NCBI GenBank assembly: GCA_030015575.1
Contig: JASDDO010000001.1
Span: 511,929,772-511,993,771, forward strand
Direction of reading: 5' to 3'
Length of the DNA: 64,000 bases
Source of the DNA: Agapanthus africanus
Lineage: Eukaryota > Streptophyta > Magnoliopsida > Asparagales > Amaryllidaceae
Shown: positions 43,400-55,059 of the stretch, piece after piece
Layout: each line of letters begins with the position of its first letter
Numbering within the stretch: the stretch's first letter is position 1
Program-made: the position numbers and the translations under genes
Notes under the pieces: generated by a model
The model's database searches: none
What the model was told of the DNA's origin: nothing
The model's input: only the letters and a program-made list of their open reading frames with translations

Positions 43400-45110
43400 G
43401 GAAGCGGTCGAGCAGCTACCCTGCTCGGTTATCCCTGACGGGAAGTTCAACGCCCCACAGCACCAGGGATCTAAGCCCTCACCAAGAGGCAGCCGAGCGG
43501 CCACCCTGCTCGGCTATCCCTGGTCGATAGCTCCCCTACCCCACAACGCCAGGGATCTAAGCCCTCGCAAGAGGCACTGGGCAGCTTCACTGCTCGGTCC
43601 ATCCTTAGCAGGCCTCCGACGGCCCTTCCAGCGTAAAGAATCGAAGCCCTCACCAAGAGGCAGCCGAGCGGCTATCCCTGGTCGGTAGCTCCCCTACCCC
43701 ACAACGCCAGGGATTAAAGCCCTCGCCAAGAGGCAGCCGAGCGGCTACCCTGCTCGGCTATCCCTGGCAGGTAGCTCCCCTACCCCACAACGCTAGGGAT
43801 CAAAGCCCTCGCCAAGAGGCAGCCGAACAGCTTCTCTGCTCGGTCTATCCTTAGCAGGCCTCCTACGGCCCCTCCAGCGCTAAGGATTGAAGCCCTCGCC
43901 AAGAGACAGCCGAGCGGCTATGCCGCTCGGCTGGTAGCCCCCCTACCCCACAACGCCAGGGATCAAAAGCCCTCATTAAGAGGCAGCCAAGAGGCTACCC
44001 TGCTCGGCTATCCCTGGCTGGTAGCTCCCCTACCCCACAACTCCAGGGATCAAAAGCCCTCACTAAGAGGCAGCCGAGCGGCTAACCCGCTCGGCTATCC
44101 TTGGCTGGTAGCTCCCCTACCCCACAACACCAGGAATCGAAGCCCTCGCCAAGAGGCACCGGGCAACAACCCTGCTTGGCCATCCTTAAGGACCAAAAGC
44201 CTTCGCCAAGAGGCACCGGGCAGTAACCCTGCTCGACCATCCTTAGTATGCCTCTTACGGCCCCTCCCGCGCTAAGGATAAAAAGCCCTCGCAGGAGGCA
44301 ACCGGACCCGCTCTTGCTCGGTTATCCCTGGATGGTAGGTCCCTACCCCAACACACCAGGGATCAAAGCCCTCGCCAAGAGGCAGCCGAGCGGCTACCCT
44401 GCTCGGCTATCCCTGGCTGGTAGTTCCCTACCCCACAACGCCAGGGATCAAAGCCCTCGATATGAGGCACCGGACAACAACCCTGATCGGCCCGTCCTTA
44501 AGGATCAAAAGCCCCCGAAAGAGGCAACCGGGCCCGCCCTTGCTCGGTTATCCCTGGCTGGTAGTTCCCTATCCCAACACACCAGGGATTAAAGCCCTCG
44601 CAAGAGGCACCGGGCAGTAACCCTGCTCGGCCATCCTTAGTAGGCCTCTCACGGCCCCTCCCGCGCTAAGGATGAAAAGCCCTCACAAGAGGCAACCGGG
44701 CCCGCCCTTGCTCGGTTATCCCTGACTGGTAGCTCCCTACCCGAACACACAAGGATCAAAATCCTCGCCAAGAGGCGCCGAGCAGCTACCCTGCTTGGCC
44801 CCGTCCTCAGTAGGCCTCTTACGGCTCCTCCCGCCCTAAGGATAAAGAGCCCTCGAAAGAGGCAACCGGACCCGCCCTTGTTCGGTCATCCCCGGCTGGT
44901 AGTTCCCTACCCACGACGCCAGGGACCAAAGCCCTCGCCAAGAGGCAACCGAGTCTCTTTCTGCTTGGCGCATCCCCAGCTGGCGCCCGCTTGCCCATCA
45001 GACGCTGAGGGGGCCACCGAGCCCCTTTCTGCTCGGCGCATCCCCTGTGAGCATCCTCCTGCCCACCAAAGCAGCTAAGGATCAGCTACCCTGCTCGGTC
45101 GTCCATAGCT
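43400..45110. repeat. Palindrome-rich tandem array, ~90-110-bp units
   Basis: About fourteen irregular units. Each typically has GCCGAGC...GCTCGGC (7-bp stem around GGCTACCCT), then ATCCCTGG...CCAGGGAT (8-bp stem), then AAAGCCCTCGCCAAGAGGCA. Two unit types alternate (CCCTGGCTGGTAGCTCCCCTA and CTTAGTAGGCCTCTTACGG forms). Frames across it are artefacts. Confidence 0.88.
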
Positions 45111-45503
45111 AGTGACACTAGCTGCCGGCGCACGGTCCAAGACCTCGCCAAGGGACCACCCCGTCTTAGCGTTCCCACCTCGACTTCGGGGCCATGGAGA
45201 TACCAACCCTTCACCAGTCTTTGCACCCTGGGCAAGCGGTCGAAATCAACTCGACGTGTGATCGCCAGACAAAAAACCGACCTGACATGGAAGCTGAGCC
45301 GTGCAAGTACGAATATTCTACGAGTATTCTCCATAAACAAAAGGATAATGCGTACGCAAAGAAGCGGCAAAAAAGTTTTATTCCCAAAATCAAAGTCTTT
45401 ACAAGGGTATTGGGGGCTTCCCAGCCTTACAAAATGCCCAGAGGCCTACAAAATTCCCGATGCAACAAAAGAAAAGAAACAAGAAGACGAGGGACGAGGG
45501 GCT

Positions 45504-47533
45504 TCAGGCCTCAGAGCCATGCGCAACCCCGGGAAGCTCAATATCTACCACGACTCGGGCAGGGTCTTCGGCATCCCCCTCGCCGGGAACCTCTTCCCCG
45601 GTTTCGCCTCCGAGGTCGTCCCCCTGCTCGTCGTCCCCGCGGGGATATTCGGCTCGGAGCTCTTCGTCAGCGAACTCCGGCATCCGAGCCTTGACGGCGT
45701 CGAGGGCCTCAAGCCAGATGGCGGTAGTGGCTACGGCTAGGTCGGTGTAAAAAGCTTCTGATTTCTTGTAGTTCTCCATCGCCTTCGTCGCTCTGAGATC
45801 GGCTCGCTTCGTCCCCTCTGCCGCCGCCTCCAGCTCCTTCCGAAGGGTTTTCACTGACTTCTTCATGGTGCCGATGAGCACCTTGGATCCTGAAGCTTGA
45901 CCTCGGCGGCCTCACGGTACCGGGTAACCCCTTGCTTCCCGGCCGCCATCTCGCCCTCAAGGGCAGCGACCCTCGCCATCGCCGCTTCCAGCTCCAGCTT
46001 TGAGCTCTCCTCCAGCGAGGAAAGCTGCCCCGCGGCTTGTATCGCCGGGTTATCTCCTCGTCTCCCATGTGAACAACGAGGGCGACATGTTGGAGGACCT
46101 AAAGAAATCAAAGAGGGGTCAGAAAGACAAAACCTCGGCACCAAATCTCACAAATAACGAGGCGCTGAGTGGAAAACCGAATAACGTGAGAACACTAATC
46201 TGCATGGCCTCCTGGGCGATGGCTGCCATCTGCGCCCTGAGAGTCCCCTGAGGGACTTTGCCCCCGGCCGATCTCTCCATGCCGGCCAGCAAGCTGTCAG
46301 CAACAGAGAGCCCTGGGGGCACCTCAAAGCGGAGGCCCCCTCGTCCACCAAGATCGGGGAGGCCGGGGTTCGCGGAACCGTGCGGGGAAATCTCTTGAGA
46401 GACGAGGGCGAAGAGCCGATCTCCGCCTCTGAAGCCGGGGCCTCCTGTCCCCGAACCCGCTTTCGGCTCGGCTTCTGGCTGGGCTCCGGGGCATGGCCCA
46501 CGTTCGAGCGCTGGGGAGGGACGGCTGCCGGGGGAGCCGGGACAGACATCAGGCGAGAAGAGCTGGCACCTCCAGCCTTCGACCCCTTCTTCGGCTTGCG
46601 CATGGTTGCTCGGAGGTGGCTCAGATCCATGGGTTCTGCACAAGACAAGGCACAATGGAATCAGCAGCACAAACAAAAATGAAAACAAACACAAGCCTAA
46701 CAGACCGCCCGCAAGCCCCCAAATTACCGACGAACTGGGCGGGGCTGAGCCCGGCCCAACTAAGAGCCCGCTCAGAAAGCAACACATCAACCCGGGGAAT
46801 GAGCTCCCACTCTGCCACTCTCACCGCGTCGGGATCATTGGATAGACTTCCCAGCCAACACCTATTCTTTGACCACTGGTTGAGCACGGGCCAGTCCTCA
46901 CCCTCTGGCGGCCTAACAAAGAAAAACTTCTTCCAATCATGGATAGAAGAAGGCAAGACGACGACTCCTGACCTGACGGCACCCCCGTCGCTTCCTAAAG
47001 GAGAGGTAAACCCACCTCAGGTCGCCCATGCGAGTGCCAGGGTGACCTTTGTAAATAAAAGAGGAGGCAAGGATGGACAGACTGAGGAGGACCATCTGCA
47101 ACTTCAAACGGACCAGGAACCCAAGGAGAATCCTCCAGGAGTTCGACACTAGCTGGCCCGGGGCTAGCCCAAAGTAATTTAGCGCCACAGCGACCTCGGG
47201 AAAGAAAGGCATACGCATTCCGGCCCAAAAGGCTTCCAAGTACAAGGCAATCTCTTTACCCCGTACCTGATCTGCCCTCTCTCCTTCCTCAGCCAAACGT
47301 AGCGTATAGCCGGAAGGGATATGGAAACGAGCCCGAATGTTGGCAAGCTCGTCCTCATGGCCCACCAAGGACGGCACACCAAGGGCGTCCGCCATCTCCG
47401 CCGTGGGAACCGCCCCAGTCGCACGACCCCGGGAAGAGGATCTGACCCTAACTCTCCGGGGAGACTCCGGCTCAGCGGAAGGATCCCTAGAATCTACCCC
47501 AGCGACATCTACAGACTCATCAAATGAAGACAT
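45504..47533 (-). pseudogene. Antisense gene of the gypsy-like element ('putative gypsy type transposon' family)
   Basis: Minus strand, opposite to the element. Its start MSSFDESVDVAGVDSRDP precedes ANIRARFHIPSGYTLRL, EIALYLEAFWAGMRMPFFP and LNYFGLAPGQLVSNSWRIL, which match the plant PF04195 (Transposase_28) pattern. A basic linker (MRKPKKGSKAGGASSSRL, ~46600) and a coiled coil (KTLRKELEAAAEGTKRAD, ~45850) ending in an acidic tail (PEFADEELRAEYPRGDDEQ) follow. The protein plan of a globular N-terminus, basic linker and coiled coil parallels the PMD gene of the Tat element. It probably has introns and is broken. Function unknown. Confidence 0.6.
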
Positions 47534-47657
47534 CTAACCTGATGGGAAGAAATCCTCGAGAACGCAGAGATCCGACCTAAAGAAGAGAACGCCGAGCTAA
47601 CCAGACTCAAAACGAGGAAAATATGAAAAGACATGGGGCCTGAAGCAGACCCCACCT

Positions 47658-47666
47658 CTATTTATA
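47658..47666 (-). promoter_or_regulatory. Antisense TATA box of the gypsy-like element
   Basis: Minus-strand TATAAATAG, about 125 bases upstream of the antisense start codon and ~375 bases inside the right LTR. It has the same core and position logic as the Tat antisense promoter. Confidence 0.6.
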
Positions 47667-48019
47667 GCTGCCGGCGAACTTATCTAACGGCGGCCGTCAA
47701 CTCCCGCCAAAACAACACCTCGAATTCGACGGCCACAATCGCTCCACCTGTCGCACGCTCATTGACCGTATCCCATCAGATACTAGAGGTCTGCGGCATG
47801 TCGCGTCAGCTAACCAGCGCCCGACACGTAGACTATCGCTTCAGCGAAAGTACCCACGATCCGGCGCACCCTCTTTAAAGCAAAGATCTCACCCCTGATT
47901 CGCTAGCGTCTTCTGGAAAAAACAACAGACTGCCCGGAAACACGTCCCGACGATATCTTCGAAAGAAGCTCACCTCGGGTGACCCGGCAGACCACTCTCG
48001 ACCCGACCCGTCAACTGGT

Positions 48020-48036
48020 CGGGACGAGAGTGGGCG
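48020..48036 (+). other. Polypurine tract
   Basis: GGGACGAGAGTGGGCGG lies five bases before the 3' LTR. Confidence 0.65.
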
Positions 48037-48041
48037 GCTAA

Positions 48042-48793
48042 TGATGATGCTTGATATCGGTGATCTCCCAGATCATGACACGTGGCAGATGACGTGTCCC
48101 AAAGCTCACAAGAAAGGACCTACGGTTGCCGACCAGGCCATCCCTGTGCCCGTCCCACAAACAGACGCTGGCTCGCCCCCAGCACAATGGGCTTCCTTGG
48201 CCTCCCAGCTCGTCTCCAGGCTACCGCAGAACCAAGATACCTTGGCTCCCCCGCTCGTCCGTGAGCTCTCCCGCCGATGTCATCTTCCTCGGTCTCATCG
48301 AACGACTAACAACATCACTCACAGGCGCAACCGCCATCCCGCGAATCTCGCCATGCGTGAGATATCCCCCGTCCACATCCCACGTTCCACGCCATCACGA
48401 TCCTCCGTTAACGAGCATGTCTCGCCATTAATGGCAGATCCCGCTCATCACGCGGGCGTGACGTCGGAAGCGTAACGGCCGGCGAGATTCTCGCGACTGC
48501 CCTGCCTGCTACCACCGCTAAATAAACCCCTTCTTCAGACGGTTCAAGTAAGCCATTTTTACTCCACTAAGTCGTTACTCTGCTCGGATTTCCTGTCTAA
48601 CTTAACCGTCGGAGGGTCCTCGGTGGTACAACCACCCCGGGACTTTCTTGCAGGTAGCTCGGCGCAAACAACCTCAAACCCATTGAGACCCACACGCCTC
48701 AGGAGCCTGCCTCCAGATCCAATCTCAACCGTCCATCGCCGCCATCAGCAGATCAACGGAAGGTAACATCTTGGCGTGATCCAGGTCGCGTCA
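48042..48793 (+). repeat. 3' LTR of the gypsy-like element (752 bp)
   Basis: Same ends as the 5' LTR (TGATGATGC...GTCGCGTCA), noticeably more diverged in its first third. Confidence 0.88.
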
Positions 48794-49157
48794 TATTGCT
48801 TGAGCCTATGATAACTATTTTTTTAACCCCAACTATTTTTAACAATAAAAAAACAGCATTTACATTTAGATCATCTCGAAATAGGAAAACAAAACAATAC
48901 ATTTTCTGTAGAAAAATTATTTAAAAGAGATAAACATAAAATTTAAAGCTAGGGTTCTTAGAAACAAACCGACTAAAACGATCAAATGAAACCCTAATGA
49001 CCCGATCCGAGTCTCGATTCATCATAAGAACGATGCACAACCCTAAAAAAACATCAAAAGAGCGATCCAACGACGATTTCGATTCTTTAAAGAAAAGCAT
49101 AGGAAGAATTGGATCGCGTTGTTCTAGATCTATGAGAGAAATATAAGAATAGTTCAC

Positions 49158-49196
49158 ATGCTTGGATCGCGAGAGGATGCGAGCGGCCAACGCCAT
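49158..49196 (-). pseudogene. MGP1-like exon 1 (mitochondrial presequence)
   Basis: ATG at 49196, then MALAARILSRSKH and donor GTGAAC. The N-terminus equals the family's MALAARLVSRSRQ presequence. Upstream on the minus strand is a (CT)n tract (about 49246-49269), typical of plant 5' leaders. Exon 2 is 8.4 kb away because the gypsy-like element lies in the intron. It could be translated only as a short truncated product. Confidence 0.65.
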
Positions 49197-49269
49197 GGCT
49201 GCGATATCTGAGAGTTTTTCTTCGACGAATTACAAACGAGCTGAGAGAGGGAAGAGAGAGAGAGAGAGG

Positions 49270-49440
49270 AGGCTTCTTTGCAGGTACTCGGCCTAATCCT
49301 CAAAACCCCCAATCTCCTCAAAACCCATTGAGATCCACACGCAACAGGATATCACCCTCAAGATCCACCGGCTCCGGTCCCAGCCACCCCTCGCTGGCCA
49401 TCGGGAGATCGACGGAAGACAACATCTGACGGAGACCCGA
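49270..49440 (+). mobile_element. Diverged LTR 3' fragment upstream of MGP1-like exon 1
   Basis: TTTGCAGGTACTCGGC..., CCCATTGAGATCCACACGC and ATCGACGGAAGACAACATCT match the last ~160 bases of the LTR at 48640-48770 in order, with about 20-25% differences. A short solo remnant of a related family, placed where the host promoter should be. Confidence 0.65.
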
Positions 49441-49639
49441 AAAGGACCTCCATCAACTAGCATACATATAGCGCCAACCAGCAACCTTATCAACATGTAG
49501 ACTTCCGGCTATGTAATCAAATGATGGAGGTAAACAGGTGCACTACTAGCATACATATAGCACCAACCGCATGATAGAAAGGATAGATGGTTACTAACAA
49601 ATGAAGGATAAAAAAGAAAGAAATGTATAATAATTTATA

Positions 49640-49795
49640 TCCTGAAACACTTGCAAGCATTCCAATAATTAAACACTCTTTTAAGGAGATCAGTGTGTCT
49701 CTTATTTGAGCTGCCGCAGTTTCCACAATATATATTGGAGCAGCATGCTTAGCCATAGAGAACACAACTCAATAAACATTTCACACATGAAAGAA
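49640..49795 (-). pseudogene. D-xylose-proton symporter-like exon (MFS sugar transporter)
   Basis: Acceptor CTTGCAG at 49796. The frame reads MAKHAAPIYIVETAAAQIRD, TLISLKECLIIGML, matching the family's GLAMHAAPMYIAETAPSQIRG and LISLKEFFIVLGM, which covers helix 4 and the following loop of the plastid/vacuolar glucose-xylose transporters. The start of the exon does not stay in this frame (indel), so it is decayed. Confidence 0.6.
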
Positions 49796-50939
49796 CTGCA
49801 AGAAGCCAAAAACAATGCAACTGACGAGCGGTATGAAAATATCAAATTGGTGTATACATATTCATGTCCAGCCGAGACAATCGTGGTTACATGACAAGAA
49901 ACAAAAACCCATGAGGCCATGACACTTAAAATGTAAGGGGTTAAAGTTTGTCAACACGCCACACAACCACATTAAACATCATGTCATTTTTCCGTAGGCA
50001 TAAGCAAAATAGTGTCATTAACGAGGAGTTTATCAAAACATTTTCCAAAATGAAGGCATATGAAAAAATTGTGAACATCCAGACTAAGCCTAAGCCCTCA
50101 ATAAGAGCCAAAGCATTTATGTGATCCATGTGAGGCAGCTACATAGATAGTTTAACTATGATATCAAAATCACAAAAAAAACTAGTCAATAACCTCAGAA
50201 TCCCTTGACCTTGATTGAGGTGAAATTCAACCCATTTTGCCATGGTGATAATTCAGAAAAACAATTAGTCGATACTGATGTGATTTCAACGACGATAAAG
50301 CAGCCCATTAAGTATTGGCAATTTAGTAGGAAAAAGAATTGTTTAAAAACCCGACATGGAAATGAGTTTGATCACCAGCCCGTTTCCTGTATCAAATACA
50401 AATCAATTAATAACCATGATGGGGAAGTGGGGTGCAAAAGCTGTCAGGAGCTTAGTTGCAGGAATCTTGGGGAATATGTCACGAACTCGCTTCAGAACCG
50501 CGAATCCGTGGATCTTACTGAGATTCAGTCGCAACTGAATCTCGCTTCTCATACAAGAGATTCTCGATTTAGTTTTGAATCTCTTCGGCCGGGTTATTGT
50601 CTCTACACTTTCTTGGTTTTTAATGAAATATTGGGCTTATAACTTAATGAATTATTATAGGGTTTGTAATTAATTAATGCATTGTGCAATTTTATAATTT
50701 TATGGCCTATACACACAGACACGCTCCTAACATAAGATTCTTTTAAGTTTTGGTAATTCCCCATCCCCGTCCCCGCTTCTGCCCTTGCTCCCGCTTCGTG
50801 CAACTATGGTCAGAAGAGTTCACTGACGAGACAATTACTTCCCGTCATCTCCCTTCATTAGAATATTAACCATTAAATTATAGAGATAATATACAGTAAA
50901 CAAGGAAAAAGAATTTCTGTAAGTGAAAGATGAACTAAC

Positions 50940-51006
50940 CTAAAAAGTCAGAAACGGTAAATGCTAAAACTGAACCAATCAAGGCCCCATATAATGAGCC
51001 ACTTAC
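50940..51006 (-). pseudogene. D-xylose-proton symporter-like exon, upstream piece
   Basis: 67-base exon with CAG acceptor and GTTAG donor, encoding VSGSLYGALIGSVLAF, TVSDFLG. It matches the family's SGSLYGALxGSxxAFxIADFLGRR segment (helix 2). It lies in the right order and strand for the exon at 49640-49795. The exon between them (GRRRELILAA...) was not found, supporting a pseudogene. Confidence 0.6.
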
Positions 51007-51009
51007 CTG

Positions 51010-54000
51010 TGAACTCCAACTTATTTTATTAATAATTGATAACCGAATAATTAACAGATATAGAAACACCCATGGTGCTTTATATCATACCATGTTATTT
51101 CACGGCATTCAAATCATACTATGTATTTCATAGCATTCAAATCAAACCATGTTATTCCACTTAATGATGATGACTGCAGATGTGAACAATAACAGGGAAC
51201 ACAGTTTAGATTCAAGTTTAAGAATGCTGCTAAAATCATGTGTACGTAATAATCCGTACAACCTTGTCACTGGTTTTAGGGAAATTGGCAGTTACATACT
51301 TAACCGTGTGATACTCTAAACTTTATAGAAAATACACATTATACACTGTACTGTTATTACATAACACTTCAGTCGCTTATCGCAGACTAAGGCTTTGTCA
51401 TCAAAATCATAGGTGGCTTTGGAGCACAGGTCCACATTGAGAATGCTCCATGTCAGATATCGAAGTGCCTGTTTGAATCAGATATCATAATTGTTGTGTT
51501 ATGGTCCTCTATCACTTATCGTTATAAAATATAGCATACACTCATTACCAAAAGGTACGTTTTAATACTAGAAAAGAAAATGATCAGTGGAAGCTCTTCT
51601 TTAACTCAAACTGCTGATGATTTATGCCTATTATATGAAGGCTTGAAGCACCAACTTCTCCTTCAGCATCAGACTCCTTGTGGGCAAGGTGAGGACTGGG
51701 CACATGGGCACATAGATGACTGTTAGAGTCGGTGGCTAGTAGAAATCACCCTCCTAAATGTTACATAGGATTCAGAATTTTGTATTTTGAATCTTGTATT
51801 TTGAATCTCGATCCAGAACTAGTCAGATGGTCTAGACCGTTTTCCGTGTTGCGATAAAGGGGAAAAGACATCTTCCGGACTATGCCAAATTTTTGCATAG
51901 CGACTTCATCAATCTCAGTGATTAGTGCACCCATAGTATTTGCTTCTTTAGATGGTTGGTCATGTAGCAAAAATGATGCATCTTCATGTACATCATTGTA
52001 GATTGGCAACACATCAATAACAAAAACACCAAATGTGAATATGTCATACTATCACTAGGGGGTCTGAACTATGAAACATTTGTACCTTTTATTATCGAGT
52101 ATTAACCTAAAGTTTTGAAATATTGATATAGTTATAACATATTGCATAGCATGCACAAACAACCAAGAAAGGGACAAGTTGATATTTAGAAAACGGAAAG
52201 ATAGAAATATTAAGCTTCACTTATTTCCTTATTGAATGAGCTCGAGGATTAGACAAAGCTAATACTATGCAACAAGAAATTTTCAACATCTATAAGTTTC
52301 ACTGAGTATGCATGACAAGAAATGGACTGAAATAGTTTTCATTTTGGAGAAATAAAAAGAACTTGGTAGGAAATGCCCGCTAAACTGTAACAGGAAACTC
52401 TTGAATAGATTGTGTTTGAACTTTGAATCCTACATAAAAGATAAAAGGTACAAAGGTTGGAAGGAGGAATGTAGCGGCATAGCGTAGCTGCTAGTGAACA
52501 AGAAATAGAAATAGAAAAAGATCATTGGTATGAGATGATAAATTAGATGTTTGGCGGATATTATGGCATATAAAGTTCAAAAAACCTTTCAATTACTTCT
52601 ATTGTCCACTAAATTGATAAAATAGTTTTTAAAAAATATTTTGGTGTCCATGATTAAAAGCATGAGATATCAAATTACAACTTTTAATATTCTAATATTA
52701 CCTCCGTACCAAAGAAAGGTAACAAACTTAGAAAAACAAACCACTCAACTTATTTAGTTTCGCTTTTTCAGACACGCACATTCAAATTGGACAATCAACT
52801 GACATGTAAAGAGATCGTCACAGCTGACGTAGCTCCAAAATCATATCCAAAGAGCAGATATCCTAAAGCTGGGAACAAAAACCTGAAGCTCATCTAGTAA
52901 CTGATATATTATAAATAAAGGGACCTAAAGAGCCTAAAAGATAACAAGATCACAAAACGCGCAGCTTAGCTCAACATATCTTTATGTTCAAAAACTCTAT
53001 TAATATGATATTTCTGTATCTGGAATTCTAATATAACAGCAAATATAATCACATCAGCAAGTTTATATCCAATGTAACCAATTATTCACATAAAAATTGA
53101 AAGAGAAAGACAAATTTTCAACATCAGTCCTTAAGCAATCAATCGAATTCTTGATTCCAGTAGGAGATTTAAGTAAATACTAACGGAGAGGGAGAGGGAG
53201 GAGCTTCACTGTAAGGGGAAGGGAGTTTGAATGAGAAAGACAAGTTGATTTTTGTTGAGGGGATAACTGCTCTTTCTGCTGCTTCAGATACCAAAATCTT
53301 AATTTTGGATTGTTTTTTATTTTTATTATTTTTTTATTTTTTACTTCGATTTATTGGCAATCTTAAATATAAGAGTTTGGGTTTGCTAATCAATATGGAT
53401 TTGGCAAGGAAGACCCCTTGAAAAGTTTGGTAAATTTTTTCAAGAATTCTATTTAAATTAGTGCCAAGTTGAAAACCTATATATGATCATATGCCATGAA
53501 AACACACAACAAAATGTTTTTGGAGTTTATTTTATTTGCTATTTGCTTTTTAGGGTTAGGTTAACATGCTAACCATAATAAACCACTATCTACAAAACTC
53601 CGATTGCATAATTATAGGAGCTTCTCCAAATTAATTTGATTAAATTAATATTTATTCAAATAGTGCAGAAACTCTCCACAACTGTTATTTTCTCAACCAA
53701 AAAAAAAAAACTCTCCATATATGTTGGAACAGAGAATAATCTTATCGTCTAATAGTCTATAAAAGATAGCGAGTCAATTTTGCTGAGTTAATTTTACTAT
53801 GCAAATGATGATAAGTACTCATGCTCTCAACATATACATATATGTAAATTAAATCATGAACCTTAAATGAGTAAAATCCTACATAAATGAAATAATGACG
53901 AAATTTATATGTTTGATTCAATTAATTTTGTCATCTTTCCAATAGCATTAGCATTAGGACAATAACACTTAAGTTTATACATAATATCAAAATTAGTTTC

Positions 54001-54200
54001 CGGCAACAACAGCTAGATAAAAAAGCACGAAGTTGGCAATTGCTGAAGAGTTCTTATAGATGTAGGATTCAAATCTACATGTTTTTGCTGAAAAATACCC
54101 TACATAAAAAAGAAAACAATTTTTTTTCTGGGTCCATGCAAGAATTCCGAAACACGTCAGGAGTTAAAATGAGAAGTGGATAGTCATTAACAAACTCTAA
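51010..54200. other. AT-rich stretch, no firm gene
   Basis: Candidate fragments only. A minus-strand frame at 51761-52012 ([20 protein letters not shown]) and one near 51370-51480 (SILNVDLCSKATYDFDDKA) look protein-like but were not recognised and have no splice or start support. Confidence 0.35.
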
Positions 54201-54535
54201 GAAAATTAAAAACTCAATTAATACAAGCTGTTACATGCTGGCTACTAATTGTAGCAGCAAGAGCCTTCTTCGTCTCTTTGGATTGAATCATACTGCTCTT
54301 GCAATGCGCGATCACTCCCTGTATCGTGCTTTGCAACTCTTCCTTCGACGAAGAAGACGGCGATGACAAGACTAAAGAAGGAGCGTCCAATTGTGTTTCA
54401 AATAAACCAGATAGTTTAATTGTAAGCACAATCGGTAATGTATTGGCATACACGTCGATCTTGATCGAACCATATAAGTTAATTTATGTGTGTTATGCTA
54501 CTACCATGTTTTCCTAAAACTAATTCATATGGTAG

Positions 54536-55057
54536 ATGCCGGACGGACGTTTTCTCGACCTGGTGAAGGTGTGCTTGGACATGAATTCCACCATCATCAA
54601 AGCTTTCATGGTCGGGGTCGGCATTTCTTTCCTCCCGATCGAGGGGTCTCTGGACCAGCCATCGAAATGCAAGGCTGGGATCCACGGGCATCGCTTATTG
54701 TGGACGGTTGTGCTGATTGGTTCACTCGCTGCCTTCCTTTCCGATCTCGTGCTGAGCGATGTTCGGCAGGTCATCCTGCGTCTGTACGGACACGGCCCTC
54801 AAGCAGATCAGCAGATTCAGGCTCCAATTGCCGCAAACAGATGGCTGAAAGGCTGGATGATAGCTTCGCTTTTCTTGAGTCTGGTTGCGGCTGTTGCCAT
54901 GTTTTCATGCTTCCTCCTGACGATACAGGTGAAGTACATGGTGTTAGATTGTTTCTCTCCCGCCGAGAAGACCCTTTGCGTGATGACGAGCATCTCAGCA
55001 TCAGCCACACTAGGATTTTTTCTTTTCCGTCGGGCTTCTTCTATTGTATTTTTCTAG
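54536..55057 (+). CDS. Small multi-pass membrane protein, unknown family
   Basis: 173 aa, single exon. The ATG at 54536 is directly preceded by an in-frame TAG, which fixes the start as the first possible one. The frame is GC-richer than its AT-rich flanks, a sign of real coding sequence. Likely membrane segments: IIKAFMVGVGISFLP (20-34), LLWTVVLIGSLAAFLSDLVL (54-73), WMIASLFLSLVAAVAMFSC (~107-125), and VMTSISASATLGFFLF (~149-164). A conserved-looking loop has RYLKGW-like NRWLKGW. It ends RRASSIVFF. A poly(A) signal AATAAA lies at ~55263. I do not recognise the family and give no function. Confidence 0.6.
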   Translation: MPDGRFLDLVKVCLDMNSTIIKAFMVGVGISFLPIEGSLDQPSKCKAGIHGHRLLWTVVLIGSLAAFLSDLVLSDVRQVILRLYGHGPQADQQIQAPIAANRWLKGWMIASLFLSLVAAVAMFSCFLLTIQVKYMVLDCFSPAEKTLCVMTSISASATLGFFLFRRASSIVFF

Positions 55058-55059
55058 TT

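Larger units (their letters stand above)
40836..48793 (+). mobile_element. Non-autonomous Ty3/gypsy-like LTR element with an antisense gene, ~8 kb
   Basis: LTRs at 40836-41595 and 48042-48793, both TGATGATGC...GTCGCGTCA. Flanking bases CATTG and TATTG are a near-perfect 5-bp target duplication. Next to the left LTR is a primer site; internal sequence is gag-like (41661-42549), then tandem repeats, then a minus-strand gene, then the polypurine tract. No RT or integrase was seen, so it relies on another element. The LTRs differ by very roughly 7%, pointing to several million years. It looks broken in several places. It sits in intron 1 of the MGP1-like gene. Confidence 0.85.

Noticed and set aside
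42614-43656. Several 60-190-aa frames after the gag-like remnant
   Set aside because: They mix repeat and untranslated sequence on both strands and show no RT, RNaseH or integrase motif.
50205-50642. 145-aa plus-strand frame and the nested MGKWGAKAVRSLVAGILG frame
   Set aside because: Two competing frames, no recognised family, no splice or promoter support. It may be a decayed exon but is too weak to call.
51761-52012. Possible protein-kinase-like fragment (DIFTFGVFVIDVL just upstream on the minus strand)
   Set aside because: Only one short kinase-like motif, and the rest does not fit a kinase.
54214-54453. 79-aa minus-strand frame with SSPSSSSKEELQSTIQGV
   Set aside because: Looks protein-like but has no family match and no exon borders. 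It adjoins the 54536 gene on the opposite strand, so chance cannot be excluded.
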